A stretch of 64,000 bases of DNA from an uncultured SAR86 cluster bacterium (GCA_902602185.1 CACKPV010000002.1:274506-338505); one strand, 5' to 3'; shown: positions 50,401 through 61,499, counted from the first letter of the stretch. The notes: generated by a model from the sequence alone, not told the origin. A program made the numbers and translations.

Positions 50401-51699
50401 ATGATTGGTATGTATAGAAAAAGACAAGAAAAGTTAATAAGTTCTCTTCCTGATAATAGTGTTTTGATTATTCCAGGTGCATGTCTGCGTTTACGAAGTC
50501 AAGATACGCATTTTCCTTTTCGGCAAGATAGTAATTTTTACTATTTATCAGGATTCAATGAGCCAGATTCTACACTGATGATTCGTAAAGATAAAAATAA
50601 AATCGAATCTATTATTTTTGTTCCAAAGAAAGACAAAGTAAAAGAAATTTGGGATGGTTATCGAGCAGGACCTGAAGGAGCTAAGAAAGATTATGGATTC
50701 GACAAAGCTTTTGATAATGATCAGATTGATACCATATTGCCAGAATTCCTGCTGAACAAAAATAAAGTCTATTATCCTTTTGGGAATAATGATGGTTTTG
50801 ATAAGAAAGTTGTTGATTGGACACATGCTGCCAATAATCAAGATCGACATTCTGGCAAAATTGATATTGCAGATGCAAATTCTATATTAGGTTCAAATAG
50901 ATTAATAAAAGCTTTTGCAGAGATAGAAGTTATCAGACAAGCTTGCTCAATCTCTGCTTCAGCTCACTCCGCAGCAATGCAATTTGTAAAGCCAGGGCTT
51001 AACGAATCAGATGTTGAAGCCTATTACATGTATGAATTTGCAAAGCGTGGTGGACGATATGCAGCTTACAATCCGATTGTTGCAGGTGGTGTAAATGCAT
51101 GTGTGCTGCACTACAACGATAATAACTGTATGTTAAATGATGGAGACTTAATACTAGTTGATGCTGGGTGTGAATTTAATATGTATGCCTCTGACATTAC
51201 AAGAACGTATCCAATTAATGGTAAGTTTTCAAAAGAGCAATTAGCAGTTTATGAGATTGTGCTTGCTGCACAGCAAGCGTCTATTGAGGCTGTAAGGCCC
51301 GGAAATTCTGTAATTGAACCTCAAAAAGTTTCTGAGAAAATCATAACGCAGGGATTAATTGATATAGGCATACTTGATGGAGAAATTTCTGAATTAATTG
51401 AAATTGGTGCTTTCAGAGAATATTACATGCATAAAGTTGGACATTGGATGGGAATGGATGTTCATGATGTCGGTCCATATATGCAGAATGATAATTACTT
51501 AGAATTTTCAGAGGGGATGATTACCACCATTGAACCTGGAATATATATCAATAATAAAAGTAATGCTGATGCAAAATGGCATGGCATTGGTATAAGGATT
51601 GAAGATGATATTTTAGTTACTAAAAATGATAATGAAAACCTTACATCAGCTGTTCCAACAGACCCAAACGAAATTGAATCTTTAATGAATTCATCTTGA
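50401..51699 (+). CDS. pepP: Xaa-Pro aminopeptidase P-type
   Basis: NPIVAGGVNACVLHY, VDAGCEFNMYASDITRTYP, HKVGHWMGMDVHDVG, TTIEPGIYI. Confidence 0.95.
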   Translation: MIGMYRKRQEKLISSLPDNSVLIIPGACLRLRSQDTHFPFRQDSNFYYLSGFNEPDSTLMIRKDKNKIESIIFVPKKDKVKEIWDGYRAGPEGAKKDYGFDKAFDNDQIDTILPEFLLNKNKVYYPFGNNDGFDKKVVDWTHAANNQDRHSGKIDIADANSILGSNRLIKAFAEIEVIRQACSISASAHSAAMQFVKPGLNESDVEAYYMYEFAKRGGRYAAYNPIVAGGVNACVLHYNDNNCMLNDGDLILVDAGCEFNMYASDITRTYPINGKFSKEQLAVYEIVLAAQQASIEAVRPGNSVIEPQKVSEKIITQGLIDIGILDGEISELIEIGAFREYYMHKVGHWMGMDVHDVGPYMQNDNYLEFSEGMITTIEPGIYINNKSNADAKWHGIGIRIEDDILVTKNDNENLTSAVPTDPNEIESLMNSS

Positions 51700-52901
51700 A
51701 GGAATTTAATAACACTGATATTTTAATTTTTGGTGGTGGCATTCTTGGCTGTTATCTTGGAGCAAAACTTCAAGAATCAGGATATAAAACTCTTATTGTC
51801 GAAAAAAATTCTGGTGAGATCCATGAGTCTCCAAGAACAGTTACTTTGAATAATTTTTCAAAGAATTTACTTATTGATTTTGACTCTACAATTTTTAACT
51901 TAGTTGAAAAACACTCAGTCCAGCAAATGAAAGTTTTTGATTTTGAAGGGACAGGAAAAATACTTTTCGACTGCATTGATGCTAATTTAAAACAATTAAA
52001 TTACGTTATCTCGCATGCAGATTTATTATCCTCACTCAGGAAAAAGGCACATGATTTAATTCTTTTTGAAAACTCCATCCAAAAACTCAATGAAAAGAAT
52101 GATGCGATTGAAGTCCAACTTTCCTCAGATGAATTAATTAGAGCTAAACTAATCATTTCATGTGAAAGCAATAATTTAAAGCTTTTGAAATTCTCTGGCC
52201 TTAATCTTAGAAAACGAGAGTATGAGCAGACTGCTCTAGTTGGATTGGTAGAATCATCTTGTCCTCAAGCAGATCAGACTGCTCATCAAATTTTCTCTGA
52301 CTTTGGCATACTTGCACTTATGCCATTTAGGAAATCTCAAAACCGAAATAAGTTCATTTGTTCAATGGTATGGTCTATACCTAACAACCTCATTAAAGAT
52401 TTTGCAACTGGTGAAGAATTTGTGGATAAATTTCTTCCTGCTATGGAAGAAAAACTGAGTTTTGATATAAAGTTGCTTTCAAAGAGTGGATTACAAAGTT
52501 ACAGTCTATATGCTCATCATGCACAAAATTACTTTGATCACTCCACTTTATTGATTGGAGATGCTGCTCATGCAATTCATCCTCTAGCAGGGCAGGGCAT
52601 AAACTTAGGATTTGCAGACATTGACTCACTGCTTTATCAATTAATCAATAAGGATGATTTTATTGATGCATCTAAATTAAAAATTTTGATGAAGAATTTC
52701 TCAAGAGAGAGACATTTACAAAATGAAATAATGCTTCAATCAATGAATGCTTTTGTTAGCATATTCGAGTCTAAGAATTTATATACTAAATTTTTAAGAA
52801 ATTTTGGGCTTAAACAAGTTAACAAGAAAAAATTTCTTAAAAACTTTTTTGTTGAGCAAGCCTCAGGGCCTAATAAGTTTTTGAATAAACTATTTAGATG
52901 A
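51696..52901 (+). CDS. UbiH/UbiF/COQ6-type FAD monooxygenase
   Basis: IFGGGILGCYLGAKLQ, LLIGDAAHAIHPLAGQGINLGFADIDSL. Confidence 0.88.
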   Translation: MKEFNNTDILIFGGGILGCYLGAKLQESGYKTLIVEKNSGEIHESPRTVTLNNFSKNLLIDFDSTIFNLVEKHSVQQMKVFDFEGTGKILFDCIDANLKQLNYVISHADLLSSLRKKAHDLILFENSIQKLNEKNDAIEVQLSSDELIRAKLIISCESNNLKLLKFSGLNLRKREYEQTALVGLVESSCPQADQTAHQIFSDFGILALMPFRKSQNRNKFICSMVWSIPNNLIKDFATGEEFVDKFLPAMEEKLSFDIKLLSKSGLQSYSLYAHHAQNYFDHSTLLIGDAAHAIHPLAGQGINLGFADIDSLLYQLINKDDFIDASKLKILMKNFSRERHLQNEIMLQSMNAFVSIFESKNLYTKFLRNFGLKQVNKKKFLKNFFVEQASGPNKFLNKLFR

Positions 52902-53944
52902 GAATGACAATTAATTACAATATGATGGTGCCCAGATTTTTTTTATTAACATTAATTTTTCTAGCCTCATGCACTGTTGAAGATATGGACAATGAAGTTG
53001 TCATATTTACCTCGAGACAACCTCAATTAATTGAAGATTTATTAACTAAATTTACTGCAGAAACCGGTATAAAAGTAACCGTTTTGTCTGGAAATGCGCA
53101 ACAGCTTATGGAGAGAATTGTCATTGAGGGATCTTCAACCGAAGCAGATATTTTGATGACAGTAGATGCAGGAGTGCTTTGGCAAGCAGCAATGAATAAT
53201 ATCTTTCAGCCAGTGGAATCTGCAATACTTGATTCTCGCATTCCCATGCACTTGAAGGATGAAAATAATTTATGGTTTGGTTTTTCTAAAAGAGCAAGAA
53301 CAATAGTTGTAAATAAAGACATATTTATTGAAGGGAGTAGTAATCCCTCATTAACTTATGAAGATCTTGCTGCACCTTTGTTTGATTGGGAGTTTCCAGG
53401 ACTATGCTTGAGGACATCAAAAAAAGTTTATAATCAATCTTTGATTGCAAGCATGATTGATAGTTTAGGCATTGAGGAAACAACGGAAATTGTAAGAGGA
53501 TGGGTAAAGAATCTCCAAGGGCGTCAAGTTTATACTAGTGACACTAATGTACTAAAAGCTGTGAACTCAGGAGCATGTGGAATGACTATCGTCAATACTT
53601 ATTATTTGGCAAGACTGGTTGAAAAAGGTGAAGCAGAAAATCTGAGATTGCTCTGGGCAAACCAATATGATCGAGGAGTTCACGTAAACATATCTGGTGC
53701 TGGATTAATCAAGTGGTCTAAAAATCAAACATCAGCAATTAAACTTTTGGAGTGGCTCTCATCAGAATATGCGCAAAATCTGTATGCAAGGGAGAACATG
53801 GAATACCCTGTAGTGCCTGGAGTAGACATACATCCAATCTTGCAAGAGTGGGGCAATTTTAAGGAAGATCTGATACAAGTAGACAAACTAGGATTGCTGC
53901 AAGAGCAAGCAGTCTTTATAGCTCAACAAGCAGGTTACAATTAA
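52898..53944 (+). CDS. Fe(3+) ABC transporter substrate-binding lipoprotein (FbpA/FutA-like)
   Basis: [38 protein letters not shown]; lipobox FLASC. Confidence 0.88.
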   Translation: MRMTINYNMMVPRFFLLTLIFLASCTVEDMDNEVVIFTSRQPQLIEDLLTKFTAETGIKVTVLSGNAQQLMERIVIEGSSTEADILMTVDAGVLWQAAMNNIFQPVESAILDSRIPMHLKDENNLWFGFSKRARTIVVNKDIFIEGSSNPSLTYEDLAAPLFDWEFPGLCLRTSKKVYNQSLIASMIDSLGIEETTEIVRGWVKNLQGRQVYTSDTNVLKAVNSGACGMTIVNTYYLARLVEKGEAENLRLLWANQYDRGVHVNISGAGLIKWSKNQTSAIKLLEWLSSEYAQNLYARENMEYPVVPGVDIHPILQEWGNFKEDLIQVDKLGLLQEQAVFIAQQAGYN

Positions 53945-54177
53945 ATTTTAGTGCCTTTAGCACGAAGATCTTTCAAGACCTCATCAATCCCCTTTTTATC
54001 AATTATTCGCATGCCTTTGGTAGAGACTTTTAAAGTTATGAAACGATTTTCTGATTCAACCCAAAACTTATGTTTATGCAAGTTGGGATAAAATTTTCTT
54101 TTAACTTTATTATTGGCATGGGAGACATGGTTTCCACTTTGCGGGACTTTTCCAGTAACTTGACAGACTTTACTCAT
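53941..54177 (-). CDS. rpmB: 50S ribosomal protein L28
   Basis: [33 protein letters not shown]. Confidence 0.96.
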   Translation of the reverse strand: MSKVCQVTGKVPQSGNHVSHANNKVKRKFYPNLHKHKFWVESENRFITLKVSTKGMRIIDKKGIDEVLKDLRAKGTKI

Positions 54178-54422
54178 GACTTTTTCCCAAAACGTTTTTC
54201 AAATTTTTGTACTCGACCACCGGTATCAACAATTTTTTGTTTGCCTGTATAGAAGGGGTGCGAAGCAGATGAGATTTCTAAAGTGAAATAAGGATAAGTA
54301 TTTCCATCTTCCCATTTTTTTGTTTTGTCCGTTTGGATAGTAGATCTTACTAAATAATATTCGTCTACACTTATGTCATGGAAGAGAACTTCTCTATATT
54401 CTGGATGTATACCTTTTTTCAT
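54174..54422 (-). CDS. rpmE2: 50S ribosomal protein L31 type B (zinc-free form)
   Basis: [16 protein letters not shown]...[31 protein letters not shown], no Cys residues. Confidence 0.94.
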   Translation of the reverse strand: MKKGIHPEYREVLFHDISVDEYYLVRSTIQTDKTKKWEDGNTYPYFTLEISSASHPFYTGKQKIVDTGGRVQKFEKRFGKKS

Positions 54423-54516
54423 TTTTTAATCAAATTAGGATGATTTGCTAGTTTCATAATAAAATCTAAATTTAGGTTGTGAACTATACCAAATAAGTAA
54501 ATCTTTACAATATACG

Positions 54517-56487
54517 ATGCAAAATTTTTATTATTCAGTTGCTTTACCCACACCTTTAAGACAGCTTTTTACTTATCATTCATCAACAAAAATTGCACCT
54601 GGTTCAAGAGTAGCAGTTTCTTTTAATAGAAGAAATTTAGTTGGATTTATTATCAAGTCATGTCCGAAGCCTAATTTCAAAACTATAGAAATCAAAGAAA
54701 TTTTGGATAAAGAGCCAACATTTGATAATGAATCTTTTCAGACTTTAATTTGGATTGCTAATTATTATCATCATTCTATTGGTGAAGTTTTTAACAATTT
54801 TCTTCCTCCTAAATTACGAAAGATAAACTTTGTCTTAGAGAAAATTGCTAATTCTGAGACTAATACTCAAGTTATTAAAGGCAGTAAAACATATGATCTC
54901 ACCCCAGATCAGAAGAATGTTATTTCTCAAATTCAGCAATCCAAGGGATTTGATCCAACTATACTGCATGGTGTTACAAGTTCAGGTAAAACAGAAGTTT
55001 ACCTTCAATTGACAGAAAAATTTCTTAAGCAAGATACCTCAATTATGATTTTAGTTCCTGAGATAAGTCTTACACCTCAAATATACGAACGTTTTCGATC
55101 AAGATTTAAAGGTAATATTGGTCTTTACCATTCAAAAAGAACTGATAAAGAAAGGTTCGAGTGTTGGCAAGATTGTAAATCTGGAAATACAAGAATACTA
55201 ATTGGTACTCGGTCATCGTTATTTCTTCCTCTTCAAAAACTTGGACTAATTATTTTGGATGAAGAACATGATCCATCATTTAAGCAGCATGAAGGAGTTC
55301 GCTTCTCGTCAAAGAATGTTGCTCTTAAAATTGCTCAAGATAGGGATATCCCTATAGTTTTATCCTCAGCCACACCCTCATTACAAGCATTAGAGTTGGT
55401 GGATTCTAAAAACTATAAGTTTCTATCGATGCCCACAAGGATTAATGGTGATTTGCCCCCATCATTTATTCTGCATGATACGAGGACAGCAACAAAAAAA
55501 GCTGGCATCGATATTAGCCTGTTTCCTATTATTCAAAAAACTATTGATAGAGGGAAAAAAGTTTTAATATTTCTCAATCAAAGAGGCTTTGCTCCTTTGT
55601 TATCTTGCAATGCATGTTCTTGGTCTGCCTTATGCAAAAATTGTTCTGTAAAACTTGTTTTTCACAAAGAAGATAATATTTTGTTATGCCATAAATGCCA
55701 AAAAAAGTATGAAGTTCCAAAAAAATGCCCACAATGTGCAAGTGGCAAGTTTCATTACTATGGTGTTGGCACTGAACAAATTGAGTCTGAATTAAAAAAT
55801 GAGTTTAAAGAAACACCACTGATCAGATTTGACCTCGATACCACTAAGAAAAAGGGCTCTTTAGAAGATGTTTTAAAAAAGATATCAGATTCCAATAGTG
55901 CGATTTTAGTTGGCACTCAAATGATTGCAAAAGGGCATGACTTTTCTGAAGTTGAGCTGGGGATTATTCTCAATTGCGATCAAGGTCTTATTAGTCATGA
56001 ACCCAATGCTATTGAAAAACTCTCACAATTGCTTATTCAAGTGATCGGCAGAGTTGGTAGATCAGGAACATCAAAAGTTATCATTCAAACTGACTATCCT
56101 GATGACAAAAACTTAAATGCTCTCAAAGAAGGGAACTATCTTAGATTTTCTAAATATTTATTAGGAGAATATAAACGTCTGAAGTTACCCCCTTATGTAT
56201 CGATTGCTTTAATACGAACAAAATCCAAAGATTTAAATGCCAGCATGTCATTCCTAAGAGATATTCGTTCAAGTGTAGAAGCTTCAACAAATGCCCATTG
56301 CATCGGCCCTCTTCCAGCTCCATTGAATAAGATTAAAAATCTTTATAGAAACTATCTTTTGATTAAAGATAAGGATCTTATTGAAACGCATAAAACTATT
56401 TCAAAAATCAATGCAGCAATCGGAAAAACAATAGAGGATAAAAAAATCCAATGGTCTATAGACCTTAACCCATCTGATTACAGTTAA
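54517..56487 (+). CDS. priA: Primosomal protein N' (replication restart helicase)
   Basis: LHGVTSSGKTEVYLQL, DEEHDPSFKQ, zinc-binding CNAC...CKNC...CHKC...CPQC. Confidence 0.96.
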   Translation: MQNFYYSVALPTPLRQLFTYHSSTKIAPGSRVAVSFNRRNLVGFIIKSCPKPNFKTIEIKEILDKEPTFDNESFQTLIWIANYYHHSIGEVFNNFLPPKLRKINFVLEKIANSETNTQVIKGSKTYDLTPDQKNVISQIQQSKGFDPTILHGVTSSGKTEVYLQLTEKFLKQDTSIMILVPEISLTPQIYERFRSRFKGNIGLYHSKRTDKERFECWQDCKSGNTRILIGTRSSLFLPLQKLGLIILDEEHDPSFKQHEGVRFSSKNVALKIAQDRDIPIVLSSATPSLQALELVDSKNYKFLSMPTRINGDLPPSFILHDTRTATKKAGIDISLFPIIQKTIDRGKKVLIFLNQRGFAPLLSCNACSWSALCKNCSVKLVFHKEDNILLCHKCQKKYEVPKKCPQCASGKFHYYGVGTEQIESELKNEFKETPLIRFDLDTTKKKGSLEDVLKKISDSNSAILVGTQMIAKGHDFSEVELGIILNCDQGLISHEPNAIEKLSQLLIQVIGRVGRSGTSKVIIQTDYPDDKNLNALKEGNYLRFSKYLLGEYKRLKLPPYVSIALIRTKSKDLNASMSFLRDIRSSVEASTNAHCIGPLPAPLNKIKNLYRNYLLIKDKDLIETHKTISKINAAIGKTIEDKKIQWSIDLNPSDYS

Positions 56488-57872
56488 TTAGAGGGTAGTT
56501 TAATCATTTGACCAACAATGATTTGAGTATTGACTAAATTATTTAAACTTTGGATTTCTTCCAAAGAAGAATTATATTCAAGTGCAATTTCAGATAGGGT
56601 ATCTCCAGGCTTGATCTCATAAAATTGATGGTGAGGTATCTGAATCTTTTGACCCGGAAATATTGCTTCATCTCGAATCATGTTTAGGTTGATGATATCC
56701 ATTACAGGAACACCAAAACGAATTGCAATTTCAGACAGAGTATCTCCAGATTGGATTAGATAAGTAAGGTTGCTATCTTTATTAAAAATAAAAAGATTTT
56801 TATCTTGGACTTCAGCAAAGTACTGATTTATCCCTAAAAATAATGATCTCGCAAGCATCCTTCTTCCAGGCTTACCTTTCAATCTTTTTGCATCCATTGG
56901 ATTAGATATAAAACCGGATTCAAGGAAAATCGAAGGAATATCAACCGATTTCAAAACTCTAAAATCTGCAAATTCAACAGATTTTTTATGTAATTTCGTA
57001 TTTGGATCAAGTTTTAGTTGATGAAGGATTTTTTTGGCTAGGGATAAACTCAGTCTATTTTTTTCTGCATACATCTCTGGATATTTCAACATAGCAGTGT
57101 CCTCATTTAAATCATATTTTTCTAAACGCACAGGACTAACCTTTTTTGAAAGATTTTTTGCCGAAATACTTGAGGGATTGTCTGCCCAAACATAGACAGA
57201 GGCTCCACTTACTGAGGGTAAAGCAAAAGCATCGGCATGAATGGATATAAAAATATCTGCACCAGCTCTTCTGCTTTTTTGGTATCTTTGATCTAAATAT
57301 ATAAATTCATCACTTTCTCTAATTAAGACGGGAACATACCCCTCAGTATTTTGAAGTGTGCGAGCAAGCTCACTTGCAATCAAGAAGGTAATATCTTTTT
57401 CAATCACATTTAATTCACTGCTTATTGCTCCAGGATCTCTACCTCCGTGACCAGCATCAATAGCAACAATCACCTCTCTTTGCATTGTTTTAATATCTTT
57501 TCCAAAAAATAAAGGAACGAATAGCCTTAAATTAGAATTCTCTACAATCTGTTGAGGCTTAGCCCATCTTGCTGCTTCATAAAGTGAAATTTTTATCTTG
57601 ACATCATTTTGATCCTGATAGGCTTCAACAGACTTAATCGGATAATTTTGAATACTACTAAAGTCATTTACAATTGTTGAATCCTTAATTGTGACCAGTA
57701 TCTCAAAAGGGTCATTAGATGATTCAGATAAAATCAAAGCAGTATTTTCAAGCACAAAGTTTACTTCATAATGATTTGAATCAATCTTTATTAAATCTTG
57801 AAATTCAACTTCTCCAGTCTCAGAGTAAACAAAAAAAATAAAGATCAATGGTAAAAAATATTTTTTCATCAT
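56484..57872 (-). CDS. N-acetylmuramoyl-L-alanine amidase with two C-terminal LysM repeats
   Basis: VAIDAGHGGRDPGAIS, SIHADAF, FLESGFISN; YLIQSGDTLSEIAIRFG and YEIKPGDTLSEIALEYN. Confidence 0.94.
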   Translation of the reverse strand: MMKKYFLPLIFIFFVYSETGEVEFQDLIKIDSNHYEVNFVLENTALILSESSNDPFEILVTIKDSTIVNDFSSIQNYPIKSVEAYQDQNDVKIKISLYEAARWAKPQQIVENSNLRLFVPLFFGKDIKTMQREVIVAIDAGHGGRDPGAISSELNVIEKDITFLIASELARTLQNTEGYVPVLIRESDEFIYLDQRYQKSRRAGADIFISIHADAFALPSVSGASVYVWADNPSSISAKNLSKKVSPVRLEKYDLNEDTAMLKYPEMYAEKNRLSLSLAKKILHQLKLDPNTKLHKKSVEFADFRVLKSVDIPSIFLESGFISNPMDAKRLKGKPGRRMLARSLFLGINQYFAEVQDKNLFIFNKDSNLTYLIQSGDTLSEIAIRFGVPVMDIINLNMIRDEAIFPGQKIQIPHHQFYEIKPGDTLSEIALEYNSSLEEIQSLNNLVNTQIIVGQMIKLPSN

Positions 57873-58294
57873 TTTTTTTGTTCAACTTTAACTGATCTTC
57901 CAGAACCTTCATGTTTTAGGTGAATTTCTAAGTTTGGATTTCTTCGAGATGCTACTAGGTTCGGCCACTCAATAATTATAATTTTACGTCTATCTGCTAG
58001 TCGATCGAGATCTAGAACATCAACTTCTTGTGTATTTTCCAAGCGATAAAGATCTGCATGCAAGCATAAAAACTTTGATGTTTCATATTCCTCACACAAA
58101 GTATATGTAGGACTTTTTACAATTTCATGATAACCCAGTGCTTTTAAAACAGCTTTGGTTAAAAAAGTTTTGCCTGTTCCAAGTTCTCCATATAAATGAA
58201 TCTCAAAATCATTATTATCTTTTTGAATTTCTTCAGCTATTTCATAGCCTAATTGAGAAGTTGAAGCTTCATTATCAAGATATTTACTGCTCAT
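57869..58294 (-). CDS. tsaE: tRNA threonylcarbamoyladenosine biosynthesis protein TsaE
   Basis: LYGELGTGKTFLTKAVLKALG, SPTYTLCEEY, HADLYRLE. Confidence 0.93.
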   Translation of the reverse strand: MSSKYLDNEASTSQLGYEIAEEIQKDNNDFEIHLYGELGTGKTFLTKAVLKALGYHEIVKSPTYTLCEEYETSKFLCLHADLYRLENTQEVDVLDLDRLADRRKIIIIEWPNLVASRRNPNLEIHLKHEGSGRSVKVEQKK

Positions 58295-59159
58295 TATTAT
58301 GATTCATATTCAATTCAAAATTAAAAACACTTTGGCAAATTAAAGAGATTAAATCAGAAGCTGTAATGCCTCGATTTTTAAGAGGACCTTCTCTTTTCAG
58401 TTGATCTACTGCATAACCATGTGCTGCCACCGCAAATTTACATGCTTTCATTGCAGAGATGCCTTGAGCAATTAGCCCGCCTATAAATCCTGTTAAAACA
58501 TCCCCGGTTCCTGCTGAAGATAGCAATGGGTTACCATTCATGCAGCGGAACATATTATCTTTGTCTGTGATAAGTGTTTCTTTTCCTTTGAGGACTACTA
58601 TGCCACCAAATTTTTCTTGTAGTTTTTTTGCTGCATGCGTTCTATTATTTTGGATATCATTCACTTCACAATCTAACAGGTTAGCAGCTTCTCCGGGATG
58701 AGGTGTTATGATCAGGTCCTGAGGAAGTTTTGTTTGATTGTGCAAAAACAATAAACTGCCTGCATCCAAAATCAAAGGGAGTTGATCTTTGTTTGCAATT
58801 TCGATTGCTAAGTGTGTTAGCTGTTGAGACCAGGATGAATCTTTCAGACCAGGACCGCAGATAATAATATCTTTATTTGCGCATAAATTTTCAGCATCTT
58901 GCCTATTATTAACACCCGCAACAATGACAGAAGGAAAATGAGCAAGCATTGCAGTGACATAATCTGAACGTGTAGCGACAGTTACTAACCCAGAACCAAT
59001 CCTCAAAGCCATCCCAGCAGCCAATATTATAGCTCCACCGTATGGATGATCACCTCCTAAGAGGAGAGTTGATCCATAAGTTCCTTTATGAGTATCTAAT
59101 GAACTTTCAGAAATCAGAGATTGTTTAACTGCATCAAAATTGAAATCAAATACTTCCAT
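58284..59159 (-). CDS. nnrD: ADP-dependent (S)-NAD(P)H-hydrate dehydratase (NnrD domain only)
   Basis: KGTYGSTLLLGGDHPYGGAIILAA, GNPLLSSAGTGDVLTGFIGG. Confidence 0.9.
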   Translation of the reverse strand: MEVFDFNFDAVKQSLISESSLDTHKGTYGSTLLLGGDHPYGGAIILAAGMALRIGSGLVTVATRSDYVTAMLAHFPSVIVAGVNNRQDAENLCANKDIIICGPGLKDSSWSQQLTHLAIEIANKDQLPLILDAGSLLFLHNQTKLPQDLIITPHPGEAANLLDCEVNDIQNNRTHAAKKLQEKFGGIVVLKGKETLITDKDNMFRCMNGNPLLSSAGTGDVLTGFIGGLIAQGISAMKACKFAVAAHGYAVDQLKREGPLKNRGITASDLISLICQSVFNFELNMNHNNEQ

Positions 59160-59161
59160 TT

Positions 59162-60574
59162 TTACTGTTTAAATCTGACTATGCGATCCATGGTAAATGA
59201 ACCAAGATAGATATATTCATCAACAGGATAGGCAACGGTCGGAAAACCAAAAGCATCCTTTTTAAAATCAAATTCCTTGACTAGAGATAAATCTTTCACA
59301 TCTAACTTAAATACCTTAAATGGGAGTGAACATACCGAAGGTTCCTCTGAGATTCCATCTCCAAGTGAATAACCTGGACAAGTTGCAATAACGTCGAGAG
59401 TTTCATGATCAAAACTTGTTACCCAGATAAAATCATCTTTTAAGATCAGATTATCAGGAGAATTTAATTTAAATTGTGCTATTTCTTCTTGCGTTAAAAG
59501 ATCGAATGCTTTGACTTCATCACTTAGATTATAAGCAACATATAAAATGTTATTTTTCTTTACAATTCCATTAGGCTGACCACCTTTTGTGAAATCTAAA
59601 TTATTAAATTTAACTTTATTCCAAAATAATACTTCACCTGTATCATACTTAAAAAGTGAGGCACTCAACCATTGGCTAATAGTAATATCTTGCGGATACA
59701 TGTGACTTACATAAAAAGTACCATTATTTTGCATAGTGAGATCATTAACATAATACTGTTTAGGTACCTTTACACATCCACGCCAAACTAATTCCCAAGC
59801 TTCCTCCTTTTGTAACTCAAAAAATTCAATACTTTCTTGTGGAAAATGATTGACGACTCCAAGTTGATAGCTGCCATCATATCTTCTAATTAGATCGATT
59901 CCATGCGGATTAAAGTTTATCGAACTTCTTTTACATTGTGGGTCTCCCCAGACATTATCTTCAAAAATTATGGGCAGTTTATTAATCTGCATATTTGATA
60001 AATCAATAATTGCAAAATCTCCAATACCAGGCTCTTCATAGGGCTTTATACCTGCAAACTCACTTGTGATAAGAAATTGCCCATCAGGGGTGATTGTCAT
60101 ATCTTCTGGATTGGAAACAATACAAAAAACTTCGAGGACATTTCCATCCTGGCAAGCCTCTAAGTTTTGAGTCTCTCCAACGTAGTCTCTAGTTGCAGTT
60201 AATATTGCCAGTACAAAAAAGAGAAGTGCACTGATCAATGCAATGCTTACAGGAGTTTTAAATAAATAAAAGGATAATACTTTTTGAATTATTGTTTGTG
60301 CAAATATGAATAGCAGGCCCCTTAAAAAGAATCCAATGCCCAAAGCAAATGTCAAAATACTCCATAATCGCTCTGACCATTCTTTGAACAATAGAGGAGT
60401 TGTTAAAGCAAGTAGAAGACCCAGTGTAAGAAAAAACACTCCCTGTAAAGCAAGTGTTCGTCTATCATTAGCAATCTTTAGGTATTGTTTAAGAATCCAC
60501 TTAAAACCAATAACCGATAGACAAATTAAACCTAAACATAAGAAGAATATTGTATAAAAATAGTTTATAGCCAT
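59162..60574 (-). CDS. Membrane-anchored paraoxonase/SMP-30-like beta-propeller protein
   Basis: About four N-terminal TM helices, then a propeller-like domain with NPHGIDLIRRYDGSYQLGVVNHFPQESIEFFEL and YVNDLTMQNNGTFYVSHMY. Confidence 0.6.
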   Translation of the reverse strand: MAINYFYTIFFLCLGLICLSVIGFKWILKQYLKIANDRRTLALQGVFFLTLGLLLALTTPLLFKEWSERLWSILTFALGIGFFLRGLLFIFAQTIIQKVLSFYLFKTPVSIALISALLFFVLAILTATRDYVGETQNLEACQDGNVLEVFCIVSNPEDMTITPDGQFLITSEFAGIKPYEEPGIGDFAIIDLSNMQINKLPIIFEDNVWGDPQCKRSSINFNPHGIDLIRRYDGSYQLGVVNHFPQESIEFFELQKEEAWELVWRGCVKVPKQYYVNDLTMQNNGTFYVSHMYPQDITISQWLSASLFKYDTGEVLFWNKVKFNNLDFTKGGQPNGIVKKNNILYVAYNLSDEVKAFDLLTQEEIAQFKLNSPDNLILKDDFIWVTSFDHETLDVIATCPGYSLGDGISEEPSVCSLPFKVFKLDVKDLSLVKEFDFKKDAFGFPTVAYPVDEYIYLGSFTMDRIVRFKQ

Positions 60575-61455
60575 TTATCTATTGCTCTTTTGACAATTTT
60601 TGTCATTTCTATTGGAGCATCAATTGGTACATGATGGGCAGCTCCTGCTATTGTTTCAAAATGCATATTATCCTTGAATAAATTTTTCATGTAGTCAAGA
60701 ATTTTTGAGGCCATGAGTAGGCTTTCTTCACCAGCAATAAATAGTGAAGGACATTTAAAAGAATATTCATACCCTTTTGGATACTCTAATTTAAAGAAAA
60801 GCTGATCATCAAATTTCCATCTCCATCCCTCTGAGGTTTCTTTGATTGCATGCTCAGCAATGTATCGTAAGTACCAATCATTTTTACATTCTTGTTTTGG
60901 CATCAATCTAAATCTTTTAAGGATAGTTTTTTTATCGGGATAATATTTAATCATTCGAAGAGGCCCAGTGCCCACACTTTTTTTGTACTCAAAATTTGGT
61001 GGTCGAACTGGAGTATCTATCATAACTAATCCAGCAATTAGTTCAGATCTTTTGGTTGCTACATAGCCCGCAACATGGCCACCCAATGAGTGTCCAACTA
61101 GAACAATATTTTCGGTAAGTTTCTCATTCTTAATGATAGAAAGTACACTATTGCCAAAATTTTCGAAACTGTAGACATCACAGTGATCAGAGTCTCCCAT
61201 TCCTGGTAAGTCAAGAGCAATTACATTAAATTTATCCAATAGAAGGGGTGCAATAGGATCCCACCAGTTCTTACTAGCTCCAGTCCCATGAATTAAGATC
61301 ACCGTGCCTTTTGACTCATTTGCAGACCAAAGTTTGTAGCAAACATTTCCTTGAGGCAACTTAACCTTTTTTTCTGTATATGCTCTCTCAATTGATTTTA
61401 AAAACCATTCGGGAGCTTCTTTAATATCAGTTTCAAGATTGTTTGAGATTACCAT
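60565..61455 (-). CDS. Alpha/beta hydrolase
   Basis: VILIHGTGASKNWW, LVGHSLGGHVAGYVA, GAAHHVPID. Confidence 0.88.
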   Translation of the reverse strand: MVISNNLETDIKEAPEWFLKSIERAYTEKKVKLPQGNVCYKLWSANESKGTVILIHGTGASKNWWDPIAPLLLDKFNVIALDLPGMGDSDHCDVYSFENFGNSVLSIIKNEKLTENIVLVGHSLGGHVAGYVATKRSELIAGLVMIDTPVRPPNFEYKKSVGTGPLRMIKYYPDKKTILKRFRLMPKQECKNDWYLRYIAEHAIKETSEGWRWKFDDQLFFKLEYPKGYEYSFKCPSLFIAGEESLLMASKILDYMKNLFKDNMHFETIAGAAHHVPIDAPIEMTKIVKRAIDKWL

Positions 61456-61499
61456 TGGAGTTATTCTAAGCTAGATTATTAAATTTTGCTTTGACTTTC

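Noticed and set aside
58284-59159. NnrD lacking the NnrE epimerase domain as a truncated gene
   Set aside because: Starts with its own Met and a complete kinase-like fold; stand-alone NnrD is a known arrangement, so truncation is not supported.
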